From: Halapricum hydrolyticum
Lineage (GTDB): Archaea > Halobacteriota > Halobacteria > Halobacteriales > Haloarculaceae
Reading direction: 5' to 3'
NCBI GenBank assembly: GCA_025517565.1
Contig: JAOPKD010000026.1
Location: 1 to 32,835 of the forward strand
Length of the DNA: 32,835 bases
The position numbers were made by a program, and so were the translations under genes. Positions 24,741 to 31,534 of the stretch are shown one piece after another. A model generated the notes under the pieces. That model did not search any database, was not told the origin of the DNA, and worked only from the letters and a program-made list of their open reading frames with translations. The first letter of the stretch is position 1. The number at the start of each line of letters is the position of its first letter.

Positions 24741-24989
24741 GCTGTCGATGTCCTCGATTGCCCATAAATTCACGTCAGACGAGCGCAAGACTGCCGGGCA
24801 GCGAACCGGTCGGTCGCGGTGCAGACGTGATGAAACAGCGACGTGTTCCGTCGCCCGGTCGAAGGTGGGCCCCGCCGACCGGGCGTATCGAGGCCGGTCG
24901 GCAGTTCCAAGGCCCAAACGATTATAGTCCCGCGCCGATGAGTATCTAATACGTGTGGTGTGGTACCACCCACCACTCTGATTGCACGT
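24654..24989. other. Intergenic region after the TrkA-like gene
   Basis: This stretch contains the candidate micro-gene on the minus strand (24618-24740) with its TATA-like element, and at its right end the putative operator and promoter of the DUF7331-like gene. Between 24775 and 24915 I see no gene; the long minus-strand frame across it has a scrambled, Arg-rich composition. Confidence 0.5.
24955..24976 (+). promoter_or_regulatory. Putative operator: two nested GTGGT/ACCAC pairs
   Basis: Two tandem GTGGT half-sites (24955-24964) face two ACCAC half-sites (24965-24969 and 24972-24976) around the perfect palindrome GTGGTACCAC. It lies just downstream of a TATA-like CTAATAC (24945-24951) and 14 bp before the ATG at 24990, a placement suited to a repressor. 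Confidence 0.45.
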
Positions 24990-25136
24990 ATGACCACGGA
25001 CAAACCGGCGACCGAGGCGGAAGCGGACGGACGGTACGCCGCAATCGAGACCGGCAGCGGCGAGACGGTGATCTACGATCGGGACAATCCCGACGCGTGG
25101 GTCCGGTCGGACTATGCCGTCGATATCGGGGCATAG
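24990..25136 (+). CDS. 48-residue haloarchaeal micro-protein (DUF7331-like)
   Basis: The very small acidic protein has a disordered Thr/Glu/Ala-rich first third and a conserved-looking second part: RYAAIETGSGETVIYDR followed by NPDAWVRSDYAV. I recognise this as the pattern of a haloarchaeal family of unknown function (DUF7331 or close). A short beta hairpin is likely around the GETVIYD strand, with exposed Trp and Tyr that may contact a partner. It is expressed from its own promoter, with a possible repressor site between the TATA box and the ATG. The downstream gene at 25175 lies on the opposite strand. Confidence 0.65.
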   Translation: MTTDKPATEAEADGRYAAIETGSGETVIYDRDNPDAWVRSDYAVDIGA

Positions 25137-25174
25137 AGGGATATCGGTCGTGACATCAGCGATGTCTTTCTCAA

Positions 25175-25390
25175 TCACCGACCGAGACCGACCAGGATCA
25201 CCAGGGAGCCGACGACGAGAAACGCGACCGCAGTCAGTGAATACCCACCGGTCGAGAGCGTGTAGGCTGCGGCGGCGACCGCCGCGAACCCCGTCACGAC
25301 GGTCGCGCTAGTCGCGTGCAGCGCCTCTCCGCGCGGGGTCGAGATCGACCGAGGAAACTGTTCGGCCACGGCGATCGCGTTTTCGCCCAC
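25175..25390 (-). CDS. Small membrane protein downstream of the AIR-synthase-like gene
   Basis: The 71-residue protein starts with a polar segment (GENAIAVAEQFPRS) followed by two membrane helices (about 25-45 and 50-70), and ends one residue after the second helix. The start is a GTG at 25390. It begins 8 bp after the stop of the AIR-synthase-like gene on the same strand, so the two are almost certainly co-transcribed. No family recognised. The very short cytoplasmic parts suggest a membrane anchor or accessory subunit, which is inference. Confidence 0.65.
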   Translation of the reverse strand: MGENAIAVAEQFPRSISTPRGEALHATSATVVTGFAAVAAAAYTLSTGGYSLTAVAFLVVGSLVILVGLGR

Positions 25391-25398
25391 GTCCCAGG

Positions 25399-26427
25399 TC
25401 AGGACTGCAGTGTCTCCATGTGCTCTTCGAAGGCCGCCCAGAACGGGTCCTTCCCGGGATGGTCGACGGCGTCACCGTCGACGGTCAGTCCCGATCCGGT
25501 GATGACCTCGCCCACGTCGGCCGCGGGGATCCCCTCGCGGTCGAAGGCGTCGAGCACGTCTCCGACGCCGTCGGGGTCGACCGTCGCCAGCAGCGTCCCC
25601 TCGCTGATCGAGATCCAGGGATCGACCCCGAAGAAGTCACAGGCCTCGCGGACGCCGGGCTGGACCGGGACGCGGTCGCGCTCGATCTCGATACCGACGC
25701 CGGCGGCGCGAGCCATCTCGAAGAGCCCGCCGTAGACGCCGCCCTCGGTCGCGTCGTGCATCGCCGTCACCGGCCCGGCCGCGGCCGCCGTCAGCGCGTC
25801 CCGAACCGGACTCATGTCGTAGAAGCGGTCCTGTGCGTCCTCGATCGTCGACGCCGGCAGCTCGCCCTCCAGCAGCGACTCGAACTGGATCGACAGCAAT
25901 CCCGTCGTTTCGATTGCAGGGCCTTTCGTGACGATCACGCGATCGCCCACGTTCGCGCCGTCCGGGCGGACGAGTTCGTCGGGGTCGCCGACGGCCATCG
26001 CCGTGCCGCCGCCGACCATCGGGTAGTTACACCCGGCGTAGCGGGCGGTGTGGCCGGTCACGATCGACACGTCCAGTTCGCGCGCCTCGCGGTCGAACGT
26101 CTCCCAGACCGTCTCGAACTCCCCGTCGGTGATTTCGGGCGGGAGGTTGAAGTCGACGCTGAGATACGCCGGATCCAGCCCCGAGACGGCGACGTCGCTG
26201 ATCAGGATGTGGAACGCGAACCACGCCGCGCGCTCGAACCCGACCGCGGGCATGACGAACACGGGATCAGTCGCCATCGCCAGGGCCCGGTCGCCGATCT
26301 CGACGACCCCGAAGTCGACGCCGTGCTGGGGCCCGAGCGTCACGTCCTCGCGGTCAGCCCCGAGGCGGGGGTAGATGTACTGCTCGAAGAACTCGCGGTC
26401 GGCCTTACCGAGTTCTGGTTCGCCCAT
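25399..26427 (-). CDS. AIR synthase-related (PurM/HypE/ThiL superfamily) protein
   Basis: The 342-residue protein has the two-domain PurM fold. The N-terminal domain contains the family's substrate strand (DFGVVEIGDRALAMATDP) and the SDVAVSGLDPAYLSVDF segment. The C-terminal domain has HDATEGGVYGGLFEMARAAGVGIEI, matching the conserved HD-x-T-x-GG motif. Superfamily members bind ATP and activate an oxygen or carbon acid group (PurM, PurL, HypE, SelD, ThiL). This branch resembles HypE without hydrogenase genes, so the substrate is unknown. A TATA-like element (minus strand, about 26448-26457) is 27 bp upstream of the start. A small membrane protein gene follows in the same operon. Confidence 0.85.
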   Translation of the reverse strand: MGEPELGKADREFFEQYIYPRLGADREDVTLGPQHGVDFGVVEIGDRALAMATDPVFVMPAVGFERAAWFAFHILISDVAVSGLDPAYLSVDFNLPPEITDGEFETVWETFDREARELDVSIVTGHTARYAGCNYPMVGGGTAMAVGDPDELVRPDGANVGDRVIVTKGPAIETTGLLSIQFESLLEGELPASTIEDAQDRFYDMSPVRDALTAAAAGPVTAMHDATEGGVYGGLFEMARAAGVGIEIERDRVPVQPGVREACDFFGVDPWISISEGTLLATVDPDGVGDVLDAFDREGIPAADVGEVITGSGLTVDGDAVDHPGKDPFWAAFEEHMETLQS

Positions 26428-26487
26428 TACTGGTTGATATCTTCCCGTGGTAGTAAGGCTATCGGGAGCGTCGTCACAGATCTCGCG

Positions 26488-27093
26488 TCACTCCGCAAGC
26501 AGTCCCCGCACTAGCGTCATCCGAAGGGCATCCTGGAACCCCGAGAACTCGGCCTTACCGAACCGCTCGTACAGTTCTTTCTGTGCAACCGTAAGCTCGA
26601 TCACAGAAAACAGGTGTATCACCATCATCGGGTCGAGTTCGGCGATCAATCCATCGCTGTCGGTCTGGATGTCTTCGACGATCGGGACTGCCCGCTCGGC
26701 GAACTGTTCCATGGCCCTCTCGAGGGTTTGTTCGTCCATGTAGCGCAGCATCCGTTGAGGAGACTGGTGACTCTCCACCAACAGCGGGCGAGCCTCGAAC
26801 TCTCTGGCCCAGACTGCCAGGACACGTTCCAGTCGCTCCTCCGGCGGACTATCCGCTGACACCTCGGCTTCTATCGCGTCGAACAGTGCTTTGTTCTCCC
26901 GAAGGAGTACCTCAGTGTAAAGATCCGCCTTCGAGTCGAAAAACCGATAGAACGTGCTCTCGGCGATCCCCACTGGCTCGGTCACATCCTGCACGGTGAC
27001 CTTCTCGAAACCGTGGATCGCGATCAGTTGACTGGCGGTCTCGACGAGTTCGCTCCTGATTTCTGCGCGCTCGTCGTCGCTGAAGCCTCGCAT
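26488..27093 (-). CDS. TetR/AcrR-family repressor
   Basis: The 201-residue regulator has an N-terminal TetR helix-turn-helix (LVETASQLIAIHGFEKVTVQDVTEPVGIAESTFYRFF in overview, about residues 10-48) and a helical C-terminal ligand-binding and dimer domain. The frame is open further upstream (to 27135). The ATG at 27093 is preferred because a TATA-like TATTTT (minus strand, 27113-27118) lies about 24 bp before it, and because the upstream residues would be encoded by operator sequence. It is divergent from the MMPL exporter, with two palindromes between them. It is expected to repress both until an exported compound binds. Confidence 0.92.
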   Translation of the reverse strand: MRGFSDDERAEIRSELVETASQLIAIHGFEKVTVQDVTEPVGIAESTFYRFFDSKADLYTEVLLRENKALFDAIEAEVSADSPPEERLERVLAVWAREFEARPLLVESHQSPQRMLRYMDEQTLERAMEQFAERAVPIVEDIQTDSDGLIAELDPMMVIHLFSVIELTVAQKELYERFGKAEFSGFQDALRMTLVRGLLAE

Positions 27094-27118
27094 AGATCTC
27101 CGATCGATGCGAAAATAC

Positions 27119-27135
27119 ATGAGCTTATCGCTCAT
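27119..27135. promoter_or_regulatory. Operator O1: ATGAGC-N5-GCTCAT
   Basis: A 17-bp inverted repeat directly adjoins, by one base, the larger palindrome O2 and uses the same GCTCAT half-site. It lies on the tetR side, immediately upstream of that gene's TATA-like element, so occupancy would block its own promoter. Confidence 0.7.
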
Positions 27136-27156
27136 CGCTCATGAATTCATGAGCGA
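27135..27156. promoter_or_regulatory. Operator O2: 22-bp perfect palindrome
   Basis: The centre is CATGAATTCATG, flanked by GCTCAT/ATGAGC arms; all 11 base pairs match. It ends 6 bp before the TATTTA box of the exporter gene, overlapping where TFB would bind. It shares the ATGAGC half-site with O1. Confidence 0.8.
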
Positions 27157-27162
27157 AAAAAC

Positions 27163-27168
27163 TATTTA
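27163..27168 (+). promoter_or_regulatory. TATA box of the MMPL exporter gene
   Basis: TATTTA is centred about 26 bp before the ATG at 27191, with a purine-rich GCGAAAAAAC BRE-like stretch just upstream that abuts O2. Confidence 0.7.
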
Positions 27169-27190
27169 CTCATGGACTCACACTCGACGT

Positions 27191-29749
27191 ATGGCTCCGA
27201 TCAACCGTCTCGCCGGCACGATTGCAACCCACAGTCGAGCGACGATCGTGTTGCTGCTCGTGTTCACTGCCGTCGTCGGATCAGGCGCCGGGCTACTCGC
27301 GGAAGACACGTCGATGGATCAGTACTACAGTAGTTCTGACGCCGGGAAGGCACTCGACTACGTCCAACGCAACTTCTCGGCGGACGACAACGCAACCTAC
27401 GCACAGGTCGTCGTGCGCGACGACAACGTTCTTTCAAAGGGCACGCTGCTGGAAACCCTTCGATTCCAGCGATCTCTCGAAGCCAACCGAACGATCAACA
27501 GGACGCTCGGCGACGCGCCGACGTCGATCAGCGTCGCGAACATCGTCGCGCGGAGTGTGATCGCCGCCGAACCCGGTCCGGGACCGACACAGAACGCGAC
27601 AGTCGGACAGTCCGGCGGCCCGACGCTCGACGAACAGATCGCCCGTCTCGAGACGATAGATCAGGCCACCATCGATCGGACGGTCCGGACCCTGCTGGAC
27701 CCAGAAACCGCTGGGCCGGCCGGGGCGCTCGAACTCATGCCAACTGGCTACGAGCCGGGATCGACGACGGCGAACGCGACGATGATCGTCGTCACCCAGC
27801 GGACCGAAGACGCGCCCATTCTGGATCCTGACCAGGCACCGGCCGAGATTATCGACTCCCAGCAGGCCATGCAGTCGATCGCCGAGTCGTTCTCGGACCG
27901 AAAGAAGGCCGACGCCATGGTGTTCGGTGTCGGCGCGATGGGTGGGGAAATTACGCAGACGATGGAAGACAGCCTCGGGATCGTCGGCCCGCTGGCGCTC
28001 GCGTTCGTCCTGACGGCACTGATCATCGCCTACCGCGATCCCGTCGATATCGTTCTCGGAGTGGTCGGTGTGGGTATCGTCCTCGTCTGGACGTTCGGCG
28101 TCATGGGTTGGGCCGGAATTGATTTCAACCAGTTGCACGTCGCTATTCCGGTCCTGCTAATCGGACTCTCGATCGACTTCGCGCTCCACGTCGTCATGCG
28201 CTATCGCGAACAGCGCCAGAACGGCGACGACATCAGGGGTTCGATGACGGTCTCGCTGGCCGACATCGGAGTGGCACTGATGTGGGTAACGATTACGACG
28301 GCGATCGGCTTTCTGGCGAACCTCCTGAGTCCGGTCGGGCCGATCCAGGACTTTGCGATCGCCAGTTCGGTCGGGGTCGTCTCAGCACTGGTCGTCTTCG
28401 GCGCTTTGCTCCCCGCGCTGAAGATCGAGATCGACGGCGCGCTTGCAGCACGGGGATTCGACCGGAAACGGCGGGCGTTCGGCACCGGCGGCGGGCGGTT
28501 CAGCCGATTTCTCTCGCTGGGATCGTGGGCGGCTCGGACCGCCCCACTGTTCGTGATCGTGCTGGTCGTGCTGGTGAGCACGGCTGGACTATACGGGGCG
28601 ACTGGTGTCGAGACGCGCTTCGCACAGGAGGACTTCCTCGCGGACGATCCGCCGGCCTGGACCGAACACCTGCCGGCCGAACTCGAACCACACGAGTACA
28701 CGGTCAAGGAGAACATGGCGTATATCAACGATCACTTCGCTCGGCGAGATGCCCAGGTATCCGTGCTCGTTCGTGGGGACGTGACCGATCCGGAGACGCT
28801 CGACCGCCTGGCCACTGCCCGAGAGGAGGCAGGGGCGAGTGCAGTGACTCAACAACTCTCGACCGGCGATCCCCGGATTCGAAGTCCGATCGAGGTGATG
28901 GAACGGGCAGCGGCCAACAACGCCTCGTTCGCGACGACGCTGCGGGCGGCCGACACGGATAGCGACGGATTGCCCGACCGGAACGTCGATGCGGTCTACG
29001 ACGCGCTGTTCGCGGCGGCACCCGAACACGCCGAGGACGTGATCCACCGGGCCGACGGAGAGTATCGTGCCCTCCGACTGGTCGTCATGACGGGCGGCGA
29101 CGCCACGCATGCCGAGGTCGCCGACGGGATGCGATCGGTCGCGGCAGTCATCGACGGCGACAGCGTCCAGGCGACCGCGACCGGCAATCCGGTCCTGTTC
29201 GAAATCGTCGCCGACGAACTCTTCGATACCTTCGTGACGACGCTTTCGGTCGCGCTCGTTACCATCGCCGTCGTTCTTATCGCCGGATATCGACTGGCCG
29301 GCGAGGGTGCGACCCTCGGCGCACTGACGGTCGTCCCCGTGGTGATCGTCCTGCTGTGGATCCTGGGGACGATGAACCTGCTCGACATCCCGTTCAACGC
29401 GATGACGGGGATGATCACCAGTCTCACGATCGGCCTCGGGGTCGATTACAGTATCCACCTCGGGACGCGCTATACACAGGAACTCGAAGCCGGACGCTCC
29501 CCCGCCAACGCGATGCGACTGGCAGTGACGGGGACCGGCGGGGCGCTACTCGGGAGTGCGGCGACCACCGCCGCCGGGTTCGGCGTCCTGGTTTTCGCTC
29601 TCCTGCCCGGCCTCCGGGATTTCGGCGCTATCACGGCGCTGACCATCGTCTACGCGTTCGTCGTCGCAGTGTTCGTGTTCCCGAGTTTCCTCGTGGTCTG
29701 GACGGACCACGTCGGTCTGGGCGGGTTCTCGCCTTCACAGTCGGAGTGA
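27191..29749 (+). CDS. MMPL/RND-family exporter
   Basis: The 852-residue protein has the duplicated RND layout: one N-terminal helix (about 17-37), a large extracellular domain, five clustered helices, then the same again, about 12 helices in total. The conserved TM4 and TM10 segments GLSIDFALHVVMRYRE (about 328-343) and GLGVDYSIHLGTRYTQE (about 748-764) are typical of the MMPL/HpnN-like, patched-related branch, where Asp and His relay protons. Likely substrates are lipids or hydrophobic compounds. The start at 27191 is chosen from the TATA box 26 bp upstream; an open frame back to 27107 would cover the operators. The divergent TetR gene is the probable regulator. Confidence 0.92.
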   Translation: MAPINRLAGTIATHSRATIVLLLVFTAVVGSGAGLLAEDTSMDQYYSSSDAGKALDYVQRNFSADDNATYAQVVVRDDNVLSKGTLLETLRFQRSLEANRTINRTLGDAPTSISVANIVARSVIAAEPGPGPTQNATVGQSGGPTLDEQIARLETIDQATIDRTVRTLLDPETAGPAGALELMPTGYEPGSTTANATMIVVTQRTEDAPILDPDQAPAEIIDSQQAMQSIAESFSDRKKADAMVFGVGAMGGEITQTMEDSLGIVGPLALAFVLTALIIAYRDPVDIVLGVVGVGIVLVWTFGVMGWAGIDFNQLHVAIPVLLIGLSIDFALHVVMRYREQRQNGDDIRGSMTVSLADIGVALMWVTITTAIGFLANLLSPVGPIQDFAIASSVGVVSALVVFGALLPALKIEIDGALAARGFDRKRRAFGTGGGRFSRFLSLGSWAARTAPLFVIVLVVLVSTAGLYGATGVETRFAQEDFLADDPPAWTEHLPAELEPHEYTVKENMAYINDHFARRDAQVSVLVRGDVTDPETLDRLATAREEAGASAVTQQLSTGDPRIRSPIEVMERAAANNASFATTLRAADTDSDGLPDRNVDAVYDALFAAAPEHAEDVIHRADGEYRALRLVVMTGGDATHAEVADGMRSVAAVIDGDSVQATATGNPVLFEIVADELFDTFVTTLSVALVTIAVVLIAGYRLAGEGATLGALTVVPVVIVLLWILGTMNLLDIPFNAMTGMITSLTIGLGVDYSIHLGTRYTQELEAGRSPANAMRLAVTGTGGALLGSAATTAAGFGVLVFALLPGLRDFGAITALTIVYAFVVAVFVFPSFLVVWTDHVGLGGFSPSQSE

Positions 29750-29792
29750 CCTCCCGCAAACGGAATGATCTCTTTCGGATGAGATCTCTCGG

Positions 29793-29848
29793 CCCCGTCA
29801 GGGATGAATCGTCACGGGGCCCCCGTCAGGGATGAATCGTCACCGGGG
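29793..29848 (+). terminator. Two tandem hairpin copies after the exporter gene
   Basis: A 23-bp sequence starting CCCCGTCAGGGATGAATC occurs at 29793-29815 and again exactly at 29821-29843 (period 28). Each copy is flanked so that CCCCG(T) pairs with (A)CGGGG, giving two successive hairpins: 29793-29798 with 29814-29819, and the second with the G run after 29842. Position suggests a double terminator for the exporter gene. The rest of 29850-29980 holds nothing I recognise. Confidence 0.55.
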
Positions 29849-29980
29849 GGAGAAGCCGGGGACGTATCGCAGGACAGTCAGGCTATTTGTCACGAGCGGT
29901 CCTGACGGAGAGATCGCGGTTGGTCCGGTCGGGTACTGGAGCCAGCCGTCGAGAGGCGTTCGGTTCGAGCTGGAGCCGGG

Positions 29981-30949
29981 CTACCGGATGTCGAGCTCGT
30001 CGAGTCGTTGCTGGAGGGTCTCGGCCGAGGCGTGGAGTCGCTCGTGTTCGTCGTCGGTCAGGTCGTACTCGAGCACCTGGCGCACGCCGCGGCGGTTGAC
30101 GACGCTCGGCAGGCTGAGATACACGTCGTCGAGGCCGTGCTGGCCCTGCATGAGCGTCGAGACCGTCAGGATCGTGTCCTCGTCGCGGACGATCGCGTCG
30201 ATGATCTCGGTCGTCGCAAGCGCGACCGCGTAGTTGGTCGCGCCCTTCTTATCGATGATCTCGTAGGCGGCACCCGCGACCTTCTCCGAGAGGTCGTCTT
30301 TGATGTCCGGACCACACTGCCGCAAGCAGGCCGAGCAGAAATCGTCGAACGGCATGCCAGCGAGATGCGCACTGCTCCAGACCGGTACTTCGCTGTCGCC
30401 GTGTTCGCCGACGACGTAGGCGTGGACGTTCTGGGCGGCGACGTCGCAGTGCTGGCTGAGGACCTGCTTGAACCGCGCGGTGTCCAGCACTGTCCCGGAA
30501 CCGATGATCCGCTCGTGGGGCAGGTTCGAAACCTTCCAGGTGACATACGAGAGGATGTCGACGGGATTGGTCACGACCAGCAGGACCGTCTCCGGGTCGA
30601 TCCGCTCGGTGATCTGCGGAACCATATCCTCGAAGATACTGACGTTCCGTTCGAGCAACTCCATCCGTGACTCGCCGGGCTTCTGGCTCGTTCCCGCCGT
30701 GATCACGACCACGTCGGCGTCCCAGCAGTCCTCGTAGTCGCCGACGTAGACGTCGACCGGTTCGACGAACGCCCCCCCGTGTGAGAGGTCCATCGCCTCC
30801 CCTTCGGCTTTCTCGCGATCGATGTCGATCAGCGCGATCTCCGAGACGGTGCCGCTGTTCATCAGTGCGAACGCCGTCGTCGCACCGACGTTGCCGGCTC
30901 CGACGATGGCGACTTTGCCCTTGATGCGTCCGGTAGTCATTCTTGTCAT
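29981..30949 (-). CDS. ldh: L-lactate dehydrogenase-type LDH/MDH-family enzyme
   Basis: The 322-residue NAD-dependent dehydrogenase has the Rossmann motif VGAGNVGATTA (16-26), the specificity loop TAGTSQKPGESR with Gln89, the catalytic Asp/Arg helix (LDTARF) and catalytic His183 (GEHGDSE). In this family Gln at the specificity position selects lactate/pyruvate, whereas Arg selects malate/oxaloacetate. The protein is therefore predicted to interconvert L-lactate and pyruvate even though haloarchaeal homologues are often labelled malate dehydrogenase. The start at 30949 is favoured over 30940 by a TATA-like TTTTATG (minus strand, about 30970-30976). It stands alone, upstream of no obvious partner. 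Confidence 0.85.
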   Translation of the reverse strand: MTRMTTGRIKGKVAIVGAGNVGATTAFALMNSGTVSEIALIDIDREKAEGEAMDLSHGGAFVEPVDVYVGDYEDCWDADVVVITAGTSQKPGESRMELLERNVSIFEDMVPQITERIDPETVLLVVTNPVDILSYVTWKVSNLPHERIIGSGTVLDTARFKQVLSQHCDVAAQNVHAYVVGEHGDSEVPVWSSAHLAGMPFDDFCSACLRQCGPDIKDDLSEKVAGAAYEIIDKKGATNYAVALATTEIIDAIVRDEDTILTVSTLMQGQHGLDDVYLSLPSVVNRRGVRQVLEYDLTDDEHERLHASAETLQQRLDELDIR

Positions 30950-30978
30950 GCTGTTTCGCTCACGCAGGCATAAAACTG

Positions 30979-31028
30979 CGGACAGCGGAGACTGCGGTCG
31001 GCCGACTGCCGGCGCAGCCGGCTGTCCG
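30979..31028. terminator. Nested hairpin between zinc-finger gene and ldh
   Basis: CGGACAGC (30979-30986) pairs with GCTGTCCG (31021-31028), CTGCG (30992-30996) pairs with CGCAG (31013-31017), and a GTCGGCCGAC palindrome lies inside. It lies downstream of the minus-strand zinc-finger gene and abuts the ldh TATA region, so it could end one transcript or control the next. Confidence 0.45.
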
Positions 31029-31075
31029 ACCCGTTCGAGGGCGGGCCTTCTACACGCGGGGCAGGCCGAGGCGGT

Positions 31076-31219
31076 TCACGAGCGCCACTCGTTGCCACAC
31101 CGGTTGCACTCGAAGTATCGCCAGTCGGTCCCGCCCGGCACGCGCTCGCGGGCGGTCGTCTCTCGGTCGGAACTGCCACACACCGGACAGGCCGTCATCG
31201 CCTGAGTGCTGAGGGACAT
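31076..31219 (-). CDS. 47-residue zinc-finger micro-protein
   Basis: The protein carries CPVCG (C11, C14) and CNRCG (C38, C41) motifs, a classic four-cysteine zinc ribbon, with a Trp-Arg-Tyr-Phe strand before the second pair as in TFIIS-like ribbons. The start at 31219 is chosen because the strong TATA box on the minus strand (31241-31248) lies about 26 bp upstream; 31225 and 31198 are alternatives. It could bind RNA, DNA or a protein partner; none can be named. It is divergent from a second zinc-finger micro-protein gene at 31330. Confidence 0.75.
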   Translation of the reverse strand: MSLSTQAMTACPVCGSSDRETTARERVPGGTDWRYFECNRCGNEWRS

Positions 31220-31240
31220 ACCCATCGATATGCGCCGCCG

Positions 31241-31248
31241 GTATATAT
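31241..31248 (-). promoter_or_regulatory. TATA box of the 47-residue zinc-finger gene
   Basis: The minus strand reads ATATATAC, the most canonical TATA box in the window, about 26 bp before the ATG at 31219. A CTTTCGAAAG palindrome (31249-31258) lies immediately upstream of it. Confidence 0.65.
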
Positions 31249-31329
31249 TCTTTCGAAAGTGAGTAAATATTTCTGGAATCGGTCGAGTCGGCCGAAACGT
31301 CAAGGGTTCCCGCTCTCGAAAGGCCGGGT

Positions 31330-31506
31330 ATGACCCGCACGACGTACACCTGTGACGGGTGTGGGGCGCTGCTGGACAACGAGAAAGATCTGCGAAAGCG
31401 CGAGGGGACGACGCGACCGAGCTGGCAGTGTCGGGTCTGTGAGACGACCGTGCCGTCGGTCGTCGCCGAGCGGATCAGCCATCAAAAGCAGAACGCGACG
31501 GAATAA
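31330..31506 (+). CDS. 58-residue zinc-finger micro-protein
   Basis: The short basic-acidic protein has CDGCG (C8, C11) and CRVC (C34, C37), again a four-cysteine zinc site, with a charged helix between and a C-terminal helix (PSVVAERISHQ). The spacing of the pairs matches small single-zinc-ribbon proteins common in haloarchaea. The stop TAA is part of a GAATAAAG element that can serve as the TATA box of the MFS gene 29 bp downstream, so the two genes may be partly co-transcribed and partly independent. The function is unknown. Confidence 0.75.
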   Translation: MTRTTYTCDGCGALLDNEKDLRKREGTTRPSWQCRVCETTVPSVVAERISHQKQNATE

Positions 31507-31534
31507 AGACCGCTGGCACCCACGGACTGATCGA

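Noticed and set aside
24618..25178. 186-codon minus-strand frame over the TrkA-DUF7331 intergenic region
   Set aside because: It is antisense to the DUF7331-like gene and mostly scrambled; only its last 40 codons have a correctly placed promoter, and they are reported separately.
26488..27135. Longer TetR start at 27135
   Set aside because: The additional 14 residues would be encoded by operator O1 and the TATA-like box; the leaderless start at 27093 fits better.
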